35,831 bases of DNA from CAZWCX01 sp964632945 (GCA_964632945.1 CAZWCX010000074.1:1-35831), one strand, 5' to 3'; positions 1 to 9,749 are shown, counted from the stretch's first letter. The notes: generated by a model from the letters alone, not told the origin. Numbers and translations: made by a program.

Positions 1-396
1 GAGGTCATCCGGGGTCTCGCGACCAGCGACGAGACCACGAAGACCATCCTCGACCTCTGCGCCGCCCTGGGCAAAAAACCGGTCGAAGTCAACGACTCCC
101 CCGGTTTCGTCTCCAACCGCGTGCTCCTGCCCATGATCAACGAGGCGGTGTTCGCCCTCCACGAGGGCGTGGGCACGGCCGAGGCGATCGACCAGGTGAT
201 GAAGCTGGGCATGAACCACCCCCTGGGCCCGCTCGCGCTCGCCGACCTGATCGGCCTCGACGTCTGCCTGGACATCCTCGAGGTCTTGCACCGTGAACTG
301 GGCGACGACAAGTATCGCGCCTGCCCGTTGCTCCGGAAGTACGTGGCGGCGGGGTGGCTGGGCCGGAAATCGGGCCGGGGATTCCACCGCTACTAA
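1..396 (+). CDS. 3-hydroxyacyl-CoA (3-hydroxybutyryl-CoA) dehydrogenase, 3' part only
   Basis: The window opens inside this gene; 131 codons remain, in frame from base 1 to TAA at 394-396. The family oxidises (S)-3-hydroxyacyl-CoA to 3-ketoacyl-CoA with NAD+ in the cytoplasm, in fatty-acid or butyrate metabolism. The visible part is the end of the NAD-binding domain and the helical C-terminal domain. It shows the conserved DSPGFVSNR segment, the LLPMINEA helix, the NHPLGPLALADLIGLD stretch and a closing GRKSGRGF. The catalytic His-Glu pair normally lies upstream and is not in view. The short-form C-terminus, with no second domain, fits the roughly 280-residue bacterial enzymes (Hbd/PaaH type) rather than the large fused FadB type. 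The family call is firm; the exact substrate is not. Confidence 0.93.
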   Translation, partial: EVIRGLATSDETTKTILDLCAALGKKPVEVNDSPGFVSNRVLLPMINEAVFALHEGVGTAEAIDQVMKLGMNHPLGPLALADLIGLDVCLDILEVLHRELGDDKYRACPLLRKYVAAGWLGRKSGRGFHRY

Positions 397-594
397 CGAG
401 TGGGGCTGCAACCTTGATCCTGTGGGTTGGGCCCGCCGCTCTTCGCGCCGGGCTGCGTGGCTGGTCGTCGGCGATGCACCGGGGCATCGTCGTCTCCGCA
501 CCCCTCGTCGGGCGCGCGGATTCCCGCGGCCGAACCCACCGTCCCGAGATCGAAGACCCACCCGACTCCGCCGGGCGCCAGCCCTGAAGGCCGC

Positions 595-2340
595 ATGCTC
601 GCGCACCTCGAGGTCCGCAATTTCGTCCTGATCGACCGCCTGGCGATCGACTTCGGTCCCGGGTTCAATGTCGTCACCGGGGAAACCGGGGTCGGCAAGT
701 CGATGCTCCTTTCCGCGCTCACCTTCCTCCTCGGCGCCAAGGCGTCGGCCTCGCTGGTGCGGACCGGCGAGCGGGAGACCACGGTCTCCGGGCTCTTCCA
801 CGTCGAGGAAGCCGCGGTGCGGGCGGAGATCCATGCCCTCCTCCCCGAATCCGGCGAGGACGGCGACTTCCTCTTCTCGCGCACCTACACCGCCGAAGGC
901 GCCAATCGCTGCTCGATCAACGGCCAGGTCGTGACCGTGGCGATGCTGCGGCGGGCGGGCGAGTCGCTGATGGACATCCACGGCCAGCACGAGCACCAGT
1001 CGCTGCTCCGTTCCGCCGTGCAGCTCGACATCCTCGACGAATTCGGCCGTCTCACCGACCGGCGCGCCGCGTACCAGGAGGCGTATCGCGGCCTGCTCGA
1101 CGCCCGGCGCGAGCTCGAGGCGCTGCGTTCGTCCGACCGACGCGACGCCGAGCGGTTGGAGGCGGCGCAGGCGGCGCTGGAAGAGATCGGGCGGATCGAC
1201 CCGCAGCCCGGGGAACTGGAGGGGCTCGAGCGGGAGCGCAAGCGCCTCGCCCACGCCGAGAAACTCGCCGAGCGGGCAGGCTCGGCCTGGCGCGACCTCT
1301 ACGACGGCGACGGCGCGGTGATGGACCGGCTCGCGGGCGCGCTGACCCAGCTGCGCAAGGCCGCCGAGGTCGACGACACCCTTGCGCCGGCGGTCGCGGC
1401 CCTGGAGTCGGCGAGCGAAGGGATCGGGGAGGCCGCGCGCACGCTCGGGGGCTACGTCGAATCGCTCGCCTTCGACCCGGCGCGGGCGCGCGAGGTCGAG
1501 GAGCGGCATTTCGCGATCCAGCGCCTGCTCGCGCGATTCGGCCCGACCGAGGCGCAGCTCGCGCAACGCAGGCAGGAATTCGAGCGGGAGATGCGCGCCT
1601 CGTCCGGCGAGGCGGAACGCCGCCGCGCCGGCGAAGAACGGGTCGCCGCCCTGCTCGCCGAGGCGCTCAAGCACGGGCGCGAACTTTCCAAGGCGCGTGC
1701 GCGCGGCGCCGAGCGACTGCGCAAGGCGGTCGAGGAGGAGTTGAAGGCGCTCGCGATGCCGCACGCCCGCTTCACCCTCGAATTCCTTCCGGTGGCGGGG
1801 GAGGGGACGACGGCGCCGGTCGGGGAGGAAGCGTCCGCGACGCCCGTGGGGCTTTCCCCGGCGGGTCTGGAGCGGGTCGAGTTCCTGTTCACGCCGAACC
1901 CGGGGGAGCCCCCCCTGCCGCTCCGCAAGGTCGCGTCCGGCGGGGAGCTCGCCCGGTTCATGCTCGGCGTCAAGAAGGTCCTCGCCGAGTCCGACCGGGT
2001 CCCCATCCAGGTCTTCGACGAGATCGACGCCAACGTCGGCGGCCGCCTCGGCGGCGTCCTCGGGGAGAAGCTGCTCACCATCGCCGCCCGCCGGCAAGTC
2101 CTGTGCGTCACGCACATGGCGCAGATCGCCGCCTACGGCGACCGCCACTTCCGCGTGGAGAAACGCGTCCAGAAGGGGAGCACGAGCACCGAATTCACCC
2201 ACCTCGACGGGCAGGAGCGGCTCGAGGAGGTGGCCGAGATGATCAAGGGGCGCCCGCCCACGGCCACGACGCTCCGCCAGGCGCAGGAGATGATGGCCGA
2301 CGCGGCCAAACTGCGCCGGAAACTGGAGCGCAGGAAATGA
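595..2340 (+). CDS. recN: DNA repair protein RecN
   Basis: SMC-like ATPase that acts in recombinational repair of double-strand breaks. It is 581 residues, close to the usual 550-570. Walker A GETGVGKS is at residues 29-36, an ABC signature ASGGEL at about 447-452, and Walker B VFDEIDANVGG at about 473-483. The QVLCVTHMAQIAAYGD segment typical of RecN follows. The middle is charged coiled coil, rich in Glu, Arg and Ala, as expected for the arms of an SMC-like protein. The frame is open further upstream, but ATG 595 is chosen because family homology begins exactly there (MLAHLEVRNFVLIDRL) and GAAGG lies about five bases before it. The 198 bp upstream (397-594) holds nothing I recognise. The next gene starts shortly downstream on the same strand, so co-transcription is likely. 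Confidence 0.96.
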   Translation: MLAHLEVRNFVLIDRLAIDFGPGFNVVTGETGVGKSMLLSALTFLLGAKASASLVRTGERETTVSGLFHVEEAAVRAEIHALLPESGEDGDFLFSRTYTAEGANRCSINGQVVTVAMLRRAGESLMDIHGQHEHQSLLRSAVQLDILDEFGRLTDRRAAYQEAYRGLLDARRELEALRSSDRRDAERLEAAQAALEEIGRIDPQPGELEGLERERKRLAHAEKLAERAGSAWRDLYDGDGAVMDRLAGALTQLRKAAEVDDTLAPAVAALESASEGIGEAARTLGGYVESLAFDPARAREVEERHFAIQRLLARFGPTEAQLAQRRQEFEREMRASSGEAERRRAGEERVAALLAEALKHGRELSKARARGAERLRKAVEEELKALAMPHARFTLEFLPVAGEGTTAPVGEEASATPVGLSPAGLERVEFLFTPNPGEPPLPLRKVASGGELARFMLGVKKVLAESDRVPIQVFDEIDANVGGRLGGVLGEKLLTIAARRQVLCVTHMAQIAAYGDRHFRVEKRVQKGSTSTEFTHLDGQERLEEVAEMIKGRPPTATTLRQAQEMMADAAKLRRKLERRK

Positions 2341-2380
2341 CCGGTCCCGCATGACCCCCGATTCGCGAGGCGATCGAACG

Positions 2381-3769
2381 ATGCCGAACCGCACCGGCGC
2401 CCGCCCGACCGGCGCCCGCCGCCGCCTTCCGGCCGCCGCGGCGGCGCTGGTCGCGGCGTGCGCGGCGGTCGGGCTCCCGCCCGCGCGGTCGCAGGAGCCC
2501 GCGGGGCCCGCCGCCCCTCCCCGCGCCGCCTGGCGCGCCCTGCCGGTCCCCGAGAGCGAAAACGAGTACCGCTGCCCGGTCCAGGGCGGCGCCACGATCG
2601 GGCAGGGGAACTTCGGCGGCTACAGCCACCAACTCACGTTCGCCTGGGACTACACCATCCCGATCGGCACGCCGGTCGTCGCCGCGCGCAGCGGGGTCGT
2701 GATCGCCAGCCGGACCGACAGCAACATCGGCGGGGGCGACCCCCGCTTCGAGAAGGACGCCAACGAGGTGCGCGTGAAGCACTCCGACGGCACCATCGCC
2801 GTCTACGGCCACCTCGGCAAGGACGCCAGCCTCGTGCGCGAAGGGGAGTTCGTCCTTCAGGGTGAAATCATCGCCACCAGCGGGAACTCGGGATTCTCGA
2901 CCGGGCCGCACCTTCACTATGAAGTGGTCAAGGACGACCGGACCGTTTCCACCTCGTTTGCCGACTTTACGCGCACGCGCGGGATCCCCCAGGAAGGGGA
3001 CCGCCACGGCCCGGCCGCGCCGCCGGCGGTGCCCCAGGCCGCGATCGCCGCCCTCAAGCGGTTGCACCGGGCGGCCGTCGTCGCGGAAACGCGCGGCTGG
3101 CCCGAGATCGGCCTGCGCATCCTCGAGGACGTCCCGTCGGGAAAGAACCTGGGGGATTACTACTATTCGCGCGTCATCCACTCCCAGCGGACCGCCTTCC
3201 GCGCCGCGGTCGAGGCGGAAGCCGCGCGCTTGACCGGCGCCCCGGTGGCCGCCTTCGCCGACGCCCTCCTCGTGAAGCGGTTCCAGGTCGCGCTCAAGCC
3301 GGTGGCCGAGACGCGGCCCCTCCTCTCCACGCTCGCGGAAAAGGAACGGACCTTCCCCGATCCGCTCAAGGCCGCCTTCGCGGGCGCGGGCGGCGCGCTG
3401 ACCGCCCTGGTCGAGGGCATGGTCCAGGAATGCTTCGACGAGATCTACACCGCCGGCGGAAAGTACATGGCCTGCCACAAGGCGGCGCGCGGCGAACTGC
3501 GCGAGGAGTCGCTGCGCTGCGTCCGCCGCCTCATCGACCTCTACCTCAACCGCGCAATCACCGAGTTGATCCGGCTCAAGGACGAGGCCGAGCGCAGCCT
3601 GCCGGAGCACCACTCCGTCATCCGCGCGGACGGGGAACGGGTCTGGAAACTCTGCGCCAGCCTGTTCGGCTACATGCGCGACTACTTCCCCGACAAGAAG
3701 AAGGACCACGACCGGGACGCCAAAGTCGTGGAGTACTTCTACGAGCGGATCCGCAAGATGACCCAGTGA
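2381..3769 (+). CDS. secreted M23 (LytM-type) metallopeptidase
   Basis: Predicted zinc endopeptidase of the cell envelope (peptidase family M23, which cuts peptidoglycan cross-links), 462 residues from ATG 2381. An upstream in-frame ATG at 2351 exists, but 2381 gives a cleaner N-terminus: Arg-rich start, an Ala/Val-rich hydrophobic stretch, then PPARSQEP, read as a signal peptide. GAGGCG lies about a dozen bases upstream. The peptidase domain spans roughly residues 50-195 and carries the metal and active-site motifs HxxxxxxD (HQLTFAWD), YGHL and HLHYEV. The remaining 260 residues are helical and match nothing I recognise. The gene begins about 40 bp after recN, though function gives no obvious link. 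The metallopeptidase call is firm; the true substrate is unknown, since some M23 relatives are regulators rather than hydrolases. The zinc ligands are intact here. Confidence 0.88.
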   Translation: MPNRTGARPTGARRRLPAAAAALVAACAAVGLPPARSQEPAGPAAPPRAAWRALPVPESENEYRCPVQGGATIGQGNFGGYSHQLTFAWDYTIPIGTPVVAARSGVVIASRTDSNIGGGDPRFEKDANEVRVKHSDGTIAVYGHLGKDASLVREGEFVLQGEIIATSGNSGFSTGPHLHYEVVKDDRTVSTSFADFTRTRGIPQEGDRHGPAAPPAVPQAAIAALKRLHRAAVVAETRGWPEIGLRILEDVPSGKNLGDYYYSRVIHSQRTAFRAAVEAEAARLTGAPVAAFADALLVKRFQVALKPVAETRPLLSTLAEKERTFPDPLKAAFAGAGGALTALVEGMVQECFDEIYTAGGKYMACHKAARGELREESLRCVRRLIDLYLNRAITELIRLKDEAERSLPEHHSVIRADGERVWKLCASLFGYMRDYFPDKKKDHDRDAKVVEYFYERIRKMTQ

Positions 3770-3783
3770 CCCCCCGCGCCTCC

Positions 3784-3812
3784 TTGCCGCTCCACGGCCC
3801 CGGCGCTATACT
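3784..3812 (+). promoter_or_regulatory. sigma-70-type promoter for the kinase gene
   Basis: TTGCCG at 3784-3789, a 17-bp spacer, and TATACT at 3807-3812 make a near-consensus -35/-10 pair. It starts 15 bp after the stop of the M23 gene and points at the kinase start at 3881, giving a leader of about 60 nt. Both boxes are AT-rich islands in very GC-rich DNA. This is read from sequence only. Confidence 0.6.
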
Positions 3813-3880
3813 CGCGCCCTTCCGCGCGCCCGTCCCCCGGGAGGGAACGACCGCGCAACCCAGGCCCCCCGGACCCGCCC

Positions 3881-6800
3881 ATGACGCTCGACGAACTCCC
3901 GCCGCACGATCGGACCCTGCTCCGGCGCTGGGTCGACGCCGGCCGGATTGCGGAATCGGAGGTCGCCGGTTGGCTCGCCCCGGTCGCGCCCGGCGAAGTC
4001 TCCGCCCGGGGCGGACTTGCGGGCTGGCTGGCCGCCGCCGGCCGGTTGCCCGGAACGATCAGCGGCGAGGTCCCGACGCAGGTCTCCGCCCCGCCCGACG
4101 CCTCCGCATCGCCGCGCGCCGCCGCGGGACGTCCGACCGCCGCCGATGCCACGGTGCGCCGCTCGCAGCTCGCCGGGGAAGGCGGGGAAGAGGCGGGCAC
4201 CGTGATGGAATCCTGGGATTCGGCCGAGCGGGCCCGCACGGCGGCGATGGGCGGCCGTCGGCCCACCGCGTTTTCCGGCCGGATCCCCACCCGGATCGAC
4301 CGCTTCGTCATCGAGGACCTCCTCGGTCGCGGCGGCATGGGCGTGGTCTACCGCGCCTTCGATCCGCAGATGGAGCGTCGCGTCGCCCTCAAGATCCTCT
4401 CCGTCACCGACCGCGACGACCAGGAGAAGCTCGAACGATTCCTGCGCGAGGCGCAGACGGCCGGCAGCCTGCGCCATCCCCACATCGTCGCCGTGTACGA
4501 AATGGGAACCTACGAGGACGCCCCGTACGTCGTCATGGAGATGGTCGAGGGGGAATCGCTCATCGACGCCGTCTCCGCGGGGGAGGGTTGGCCGCTGACG
4601 GACCGGATGGCCCTCTTCCGCGACGTCGCCCGGGCGGTGGCGCACGCCCATGCGCATCGCGTCGTCCACCGCGACCTCAAGCCGTCCAACATCCTCGTCG
4701 ACGCGGCCCGCAAGCCGTGCGTCCTCGACTTCGGCCTGGCCCGCCGCCTCGACGCCGCGCGGCGGTTGACGGCGGAAGGCCAGCTCATGGGCACCCCCGG
4801 GTACATGCCCCCGGAGCAGATCGAGGGGCAGCCCGGGCGGATCGGTCCCCACAGCGACGTCTTCGCGCTCGGTGCGATCCTGTACGAGATGCTGGCGGGA
4901 CGGCTTCCCTACGGCGGGCACACGCAGATGGAGGTGATCTCGCGCACCCTGCGCGGGGAGTTCCCCCCGCTGCGCAGCGTGCGCGCCGAGCTGCCGGCCG
5001 ACCTGGAGACGATCTGCGCCCGCTGTCTGGAGCCGGAGATCGAGCGGCGCTACCCGGACGCCGGGGCGCTGGCCGACGAACTCGATCGCTGGCTGAAGGG
5101 GGAGCCGATCCTGGCCCGTCCGCTCGGCCGGGCGGAACGGTTCGTGCGCCTGGTCCGGCGCCGGCGCGAGGCGGCGCTCATGATCGTGGGCGCGCTGCTC
5201 CTGCTCGCCTTCGTGGCGGCCGGCAATCGCGTCTACCGCGGCGTGCGCCTGAAACGGGCGCTGGCGGAGGCCCGGCGATTGCGCGCGGAGGCGCGCGCCG
5301 TGGAGGCGCGGGACGCCTACCGGCGCGCGCTCGACCTCGATGCCGCCGACGGCGAAGCCCGGGAAGGCGCGGCCTGGGCCGACGCCGAACACGCGCGCGT
5401 CCTCGCCGAAGCCGAGGCCGCCCGGGCGGAAGCCGAGGCCGGCCGCGTGGCCCTGCGCAAGGCCGGATTGGTGGGCAACGTCCTCTCCCGCTGGATGCTC
5501 CTGGTCGAGCCGCTGCGCGCCCTGGAAGCGGTCCACTACGATGCCGCGGTCCCGGCGGAGGAGAAGCGGGAACGCGCCGCGCCGGCCTGGGCGCGCGTGG
5601 AGCGGTTTCGCAGCGAGACGCCCCCGGACGACACTTCCCAGGCGACCATGCTCGCGCTTTCCGGCTGGGCTCGGCGGCTGGCCGGCCACGAAGCGGAGGG
5701 GATCGCCTGGATCGACCGCGCCCGCGAACTCGATCCGGCGCTGCCGTACGGGGCGCTCCTGCGCGCGATGATCGTCTTCGGCCGGCTCGTCCTGGAGCAA
5801 CCGCTTCCCGTGGTGACCCAGCGCATCACCGGCGTGGAGTTCGGCGACGCCCCCGGGGAGACCGCCGAACTGGCGTCGATGCGCGCGGAGGCCGAAAGGT
5901 GGCTGGCGGAGGTGGAGCAGGCCGCGGTCTGGGGCGAAGGCGTGGCCCAGGACTTCCGGCGGGCCGCGGAGGCCCTGCGGCACCTGCAGCAGGGCCGGTA
6001 CGTCGAGGCGGACGAAGCCTTCACCCAGGCCCTGGGCGGCGGACTCTCGGCCTTTCGCACCGACCTGCTGTTCGCGCGCGCCAAGGCGCGCTACCTGTGC
6101 AAGCGGTTCGCCGCGGCCGTGGAGGACATGGAAGAGGCCCGTCAGGTCCGGCCCGGCCAGCCCGAAGTGTGGTTCTACCTGGGCTGGTTCCGCTCCGGGG
6201 CGTCCCTGGACGCGGTCCCGCGGGGCATCGATGCCTGCGACGGATTCGCCGCGGCGGCGGCCGAGTACGGTCGCGCAGTCGAGTTGTCGCCGCGATGGGA
6301 GGAGGCCTGGCGCTACCAGGCGATGCTTCTCCACGACCTCGGCAAGGCCCAGGCGCGTCGCGGCGACGATCCGCGTCCGACCTTCCGGCGGTCGCTGGAC
6401 GCGTACGCCCGCGCCCTCGAGCTCCGTCCGCGCGAGAACCTGTCGTACCACAATCGCGGAGTCGCGCGCCTGAGCCTGGCCGACGCGGAGCGGGAGCGCG
6501 GCGGGGAGGCGAAGGAGATCCTCCAGGCGGCGCTGGCGGACTTCGACGAGTCGCTCCGGCTCGATGCCGCGTATCACCCCTCGCACGCGTCCCGCGGCGC
6601 GGCCTTTCTGGCCCTGGGCGATCTCGAGGACGGCGGCGGAGCCGACCCGCGCCCATGGTATCGCAAGGCCATCGCCGACTACGAAGCCGCCCTCGCGGCC
6701 GCACCCGGGGACCTGGAGGCCCTGCACAACCGCGGCGTCACGTATTCGCGGTTGGGCGAGGCGGAGGACGCGCGCGGACTCGACGCGCGACCCTCGCTCG

Positions 6801-7834
6801 ACGCCGCGATCGCGGCCTTGCGCGCGGTGGTGGGGCAACGGGGGGAACAAACGGCCAGTTGGAACAGCCTGGGGATCTCGCTCATGCGGCGCGCCGGGAT
6901 CGAGAAGCGTGCGGGGGAGGATCCCCGGACGACGTACCGGGAGGCCCTGGACGCCTTCGGGCAGGCGCTGAAAAACAACCCCGAGTACGTGCTCGCGTAC
7001 GATGGCCGGGGGGTCACGTGGCGCGCCCTCGCGGAGGCGGAGGGGGCCGGGGGCGGGGATCCGGCCGAGGCGCTCGCGCAGGCGGAAAAGGACCACGAGG
7101 CCGCGCTCGCGCGCAACCCGGAGTATCTCCTGGGGCACTACAACCTGGGATTGACGAGGCGGGCGCAGGCGGAGGCGCTGCGCGCCCGTCGCCGGGACGC
7201 GCGCGCGGCCTACCGGGCGGCGCTCGACGCGTTCGGGAAGGTGGTGCGGATCAATCCCGAGTTCGTCCTGGGCCGGTACTACCTGGCCGACACGCTCCGT
7301 CTGCTCGGGGAGGTCGAGGGGGCCGCGGGCGAGGACGGCGCCGCTTCTTTCCAAGCGGCGGTGGACGCGTTCGACGAGGCTCTGAAGCGGCGGCCCGATC
7401 ATGTCTCCAGCGTGCACGGTCGGGCGACCGCCTGGTTCCGGCTGGGCGCGGCCCTCGAGAAGAAAGGGGAAGACCCGCGCCCCGCGTACGAAGCGGCCGC
7501 CGCCGACTTCGGCGAGGTCCTGCGCCTGGACCCGACCGGACTCGGCAACTTCGCCTACCGCGGCCTCGCGTACGACCTGCGGGCGCGCGCCGAAGCGGCG
7601 CGCGGCGGCGACGGCCAATCCTGGATCGGCAAGGCGCTGACGGACTACGATGCGGCGCTGCAGCGCAACGCCGCCGACCTGATGGCGCACGCGCGCAAGA
7701 TCCTCCTCCTGAAGGACGTCGGCAGGTCGCGCGAGGCCCTCCAGGCCTGCAACGCGGCCCTCCGGCACCATCCGGACGACGAGGCCTTGCAACAATGGCG
7801 GGCGGATCTCCAGGCCGCTTCGAGCGGGAGTTGA
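3881..7834 (+). CDS. transmembrane Ser/Thr protein kinase with extended TPR array
   Basis: Large Hanks-type kinase, 1317 residues. A low-complexity N-terminal region of about 135 residues precedes the kinase domain (about 140-405). The domain has glycine loop GRGGMGVVY (149-157), ATP-binding Lys171, catalytic HRDLKPSN (263-270, Asp265), DFG (283-285) and PPE (310-312), so it looks active. One hydrophobic segment near 431-448 should anchor it in the membrane. An Ala/Glu-rich coiled stretch follows, then a long TPR region reaching the C-terminus. About nine repeat units recur every 45-50 residues instead of 34, each with a Gly/Asp-Pro-Arg loop before the second helix. Such kinases sense or scaffold partners through the TPRs; the signal here is unknown. 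A good promoter lies upstream. A large open frame overlapping this gene in another reading frame is a GC-bias shadow. Confidence 0.93.
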   Translation: MTLDELPPHDRTLLRRWVDAGRIAESEVAGWLAPVAPGEVSARGGLAGWLAAAGRLPGTISGEVPTQVSAPPDASASPRAAAGRPTAADATVRRSQLAGEGGEEAGTVMESWDSAERARTAAMGGRRPTAFSGRIPTRIDRFVIEDLLGRGGMGVVYRAFDPQMERRVALKILSVTDRDDQEKLERFLREAQTAGSLRHPHIVAVYEMGTYEDAPYVVMEMVEGESLIDAVSAGEGWPLTDRMALFRDVARAVAHAHAHRVVHRDLKPSNILVDAARKPCVLDFGLARRLDAARRLTAEGQLMGTPGYMPPEQIEGQPGRIGPHSDVFALGAILYEMLAGRLPYGGHTQMEVISRTLRGEFPPLRSVRAELPADLETICARCLEPEIERRYPDAGALADELDRWLKGEPILARPLGRAERFVRLVRRRREAALMIVGALLLLAFVAAGNRVYRGVRLKRALAEARRLRAEARAVEARDAYRRALDLDAADGEAREGAAWADAEHARVLAEAEAARAEAEAGRVALRKAGLVGNVLSRWMLLVEPLRALEAVHYDAAVPAEEKRERAAPAWARVERFRSETPPDDTSQATMLALSGWARRLAGHEAEGIAWIDRARELDPALPYGALLRAMIVFGRLVLEQPLPVVTQRITGVEFGDAPGETAELASMRAEAERWLAEVEQAAVWGEGVAQDFRRAAEALRHLQQGRYVEADEAFTQALGGGLSAFRTDLLFARAKARYLCKRFAAAVEDMEEARQVRPGQPEVWFYLGWFRSGASLDAVPRGIDACDGFAAAAAEYGRAVELSPRWEEAWRYQAMLLHDLGKAQARRGDDPRPTFRRSLDAYARALELRPRENLSYHNRGVARLSLADAERERGGEAKEILQAALADFDESLRLDAAYHPSHASRGAAFLALGDLEDGGGADPRPWYRKAIADYEAALAAAPGDLEALHNRGVTYSRLGEAEDARGLDARPSLDAAIAALRAVVGQRGEQTASWNSLGISLMRRAGIEKRAGEDPRTTYREALDAFGQALKNNPEYVLAYDGRGVTWRALAEAEGAGGGDPAEALAQAEKDHEAALARNPEYLLGHYNLGLTRRAQAEALRARRRDARAAYRAALDAFGKVVRINPEFVLGRYYLADTLRLLGEVEGAAGEDGAASFQAAVDAFDEALKRRPDHVSSVHGRATAWFRLGAALEKKGEDPRPAYEAAAADFGEVLRLDPTGLGNFAYRGLAYDLRARAEAARGGDGQSWIGKALTDYDAALQRNAADLMAHARKILLLKDVGRSREALQACNAALRHHPDDEALQQWRADLQAASSGS

Positions 7835-7859
7835 ACCTCTTGGTCGGGGAACCCGGGAC

Positions 7860-9650
7860 ATGACCAAAGCGGACGTGTGCGACGAATTCCGCCGGCGCCG
7901 CGAGGCCCGGCGCGGGTGCGCGGAGGAATTGGCGGCCACCGACCGGCGGATCGCCGACGTCCGGCTCGGCCTCTTCGTCGCCGGCGCCGTCGTCGCCTGG
8001 GCCGTGCTGGCGGGCCCGCGCATCGCCGGCGCCTGGCTGTGGCTCCCGATCGGCGCGTTCGCCGTCCTGGTCGTCCGGCACGAGCTCGTCCGGCGCCGTC
8101 TGCAGGCCGCCGAGCGGGCGACGTGGCACTACGAACGAAGCCTCGAACGGGTCGAGGAACGCTGGGCCGGCAAGGGCAACGCCGGCGCACGCTATGCCGA
8201 TCCGGCCCACCCCTGCGCCGGGGACCTGGACCTCTTCGGCCGCGGCTCCCTGTACGAACGGTTGTGCACCGCCCGCACGCGCCCGGGCGAGGATGCCCTG
8301 GCGGCGTGGCTCCGCGAGCCCGCGAGTCCGGCGGAGGTGCGCGCCCGACAGGAGGCGGCGGCCGATCTCGCCCCCCGCCTCGATCTCCGCGAAGACCTCG
8401 CGGTCCGCGGCGAGGAGGCCGGCTCCGCGCTCGATCCGGCCTTGCTGATCTCCTGGAGCCGGGAGGGATCCGGATTGGACGCGCCGTCGCTCCGTTGGGG
8501 ACTCCTCCTCCTGGCGGCCGCGAGCGCCGCCACGCTGCTCGGTTGGGGATTCAGCGACTGGGGTCCCGAGCCGTTCGTCTTCGTCCTGATTCCCCTCGCG
8601 GGGGTCGATCGCCTGCTTCGGCACAAGGTCCGCGCCGTCGCCGGCACCGTCAACGAACCGGCGCGCGAACTCGAACTGGTGGCCGATCTCCTCCATCGGC
8701 TGGAGATCGAGACCTTCACCTCCCCGCGGCTGATCGACCTGAAGTCGCGCCTGGCCGATCAGGGCCGGCCCGCGTCCGCGGCGATCGGCGCGCTCGTCCG
8801 GCGCGTGCGCTGGTACGAAGCCTCCCGCAATCCGCTGTTCGCGCTCCTGGGCTGGCTGATCCTGTGGGATCCGCTCTGGGCGTCGACGATCGAGGCGTGG
8901 CGCGTCCGCCACGGCGTGGCGGTCGAGCGCTGGCTTCGCGCCCTCGGGGAGTTCGAGGCCCTCGTCGCGCTCGCGGCCTACGCGTACGAACGCCCCGCCG
9001 ACGTCGTGCCCGCGCTCGAGGACGGGCCGCCCCGGTTCGAGGCCGAAGCCCTCGGTCATCCCCTGATCCCGGACGACACGCGCGTGTGCAACGACGTGAG
9101 CCTGGGGGGGGAAACCCGGCTCCTCCTGGTCAGCGGTTCCAACATGTCCGGGAAGAGCACCCTGTTGCGCGCCGTCGGCGTCGCCGTGGTCCTCGCCCAG
9201 GCCGGCGCCCCCGTGTGCGCGCGCCGCCTGCGGCTCTCTCCCCTCTCCGTCGGCGCCACCCTGCGCATCCAGGACTCCCTCCAGGAGGGCCACTCCCGCT
9301 TCTACGCCGAAATCCAGCGCCTGCGGCTGATCGTCGACCTGGCCGCCGCGCCGCGCCCCCTCCTCTTCCTGCTCGACGAGATCCTGCACGGAACCAATTC
9401 GCACGACCGGCGCACCGGGGCCGAGGGCGTCGTCCGCGGGCTGCTCCAGCGCGGCGCCCTCGGCATCGTCACCACCCACGACCTCGCGCTCGCGGAGATG
9501 GTGGCGGGACTCGGCGCCCAGGCCCGCAACGTCCACTTCGAAGACCAGTGGGTCGACGGCCGGATGCTCTTCGACTATCGGATGCGCCCCGGCGTCGTGC
9601 AGCGAAGCAACGCCCTCGCCCTGATGCGTGCCGTGGGACTGGACGTGTAG
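7860..9650 (+). CDS. MutS-domain (domain V) ATPase with membrane segments
   Basis: A 596-residue protein with the MutS ATPase domain at its C-terminus. Walker A GSNMSGKST is at about 426-434, Walker B FLLDE ends at Asp506-Glu507, and GTNSHDR and TTHDLAL follow as in MutS. It lacks the mismatch-recognition domain, and two strongly hydrophobic stretches occur before the ATPase: about residues 35-80 (two helices) and 210-250. That matches a known group of short membrane-linked MutS-family proteins of unknown role, separate from MutS1 and from MutS2, which carries a Smr domain. ATG 7860 follows the kinase stop by 25 bp with GGGGA just upstream, so read-through from the kinase promoter is likely. 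The ATPase call is firm; a role in mismatch repair should not be assumed. Confidence 0.88.
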   Translation: MTKADVCDEFRRRREARRGCAEELAATDRRIADVRLGLFVAGAVVAWAVLAGPRIAGAWLWLPIGAFAVLVVRHELVRRRLQAAERATWHYERSLERVEERWAGKGNAGARYADPAHPCAGDLDLFGRGSLYERLCTARTRPGEDALAAWLREPASPAEVRARQEAAADLAPRLDLREDLAVRGEEAGSALDPALLISWSREGSGLDAPSLRWGLLLLAAASAATLLGWGFSDWGPEPFVFVLIPLAGVDRLLRHKVRAVAGTVNEPARELELVADLLHRLEIETFTSPRLIDLKSRLADQGRPASAAIGALVRRVRWYEASRNPLFALLGWLILWDPLWASTIEAWRVRHGVAVERWLRALGEFEALVALAAYAYERPADVVPALEDGPPRFEAEALGHPLIPDDTRVCNDVSLGGETRLLLVSGSNMSGKSTLLRAVGVAVVLAQAGAPVCARRLRLSPLSVGATLRIQDSLQEGHSRFYAEIQRLRLIVDLAAAPRPLLFLLDEILHGTNSHDRRTGAEGVVRGLLQRGALGIVTTHDLALAEMVAGLGAQARNVHFEDQWVDGRMLFDYRMRPGVVQRSNALALMRAVGLDV

Positions 9651-9749
9651 CGGGGCTTGGACCCGGTTCCAGCAAGGCCGACCGCTCGCGGGTGGCGCCG
9701 GCCTTCGCTGCCCGTCGTCGGCGCGGCACCGGGGACGCAAGGGGAGCCG

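Noticed and set aside
3430..7863. A 1477-codon open frame overlapping the kinase gene in another frame
   Set aside because: Composition is nearly all Arg, Gly, Pro and Ala, a GC-bias shadow of the well-supported kinase in the third frame.
3806..8023. A 1405-codon antisense open frame opposite the kinase
   Set aside because: It has no recognisable domain or ribosome site, and follows from strong codon-position GC bias.
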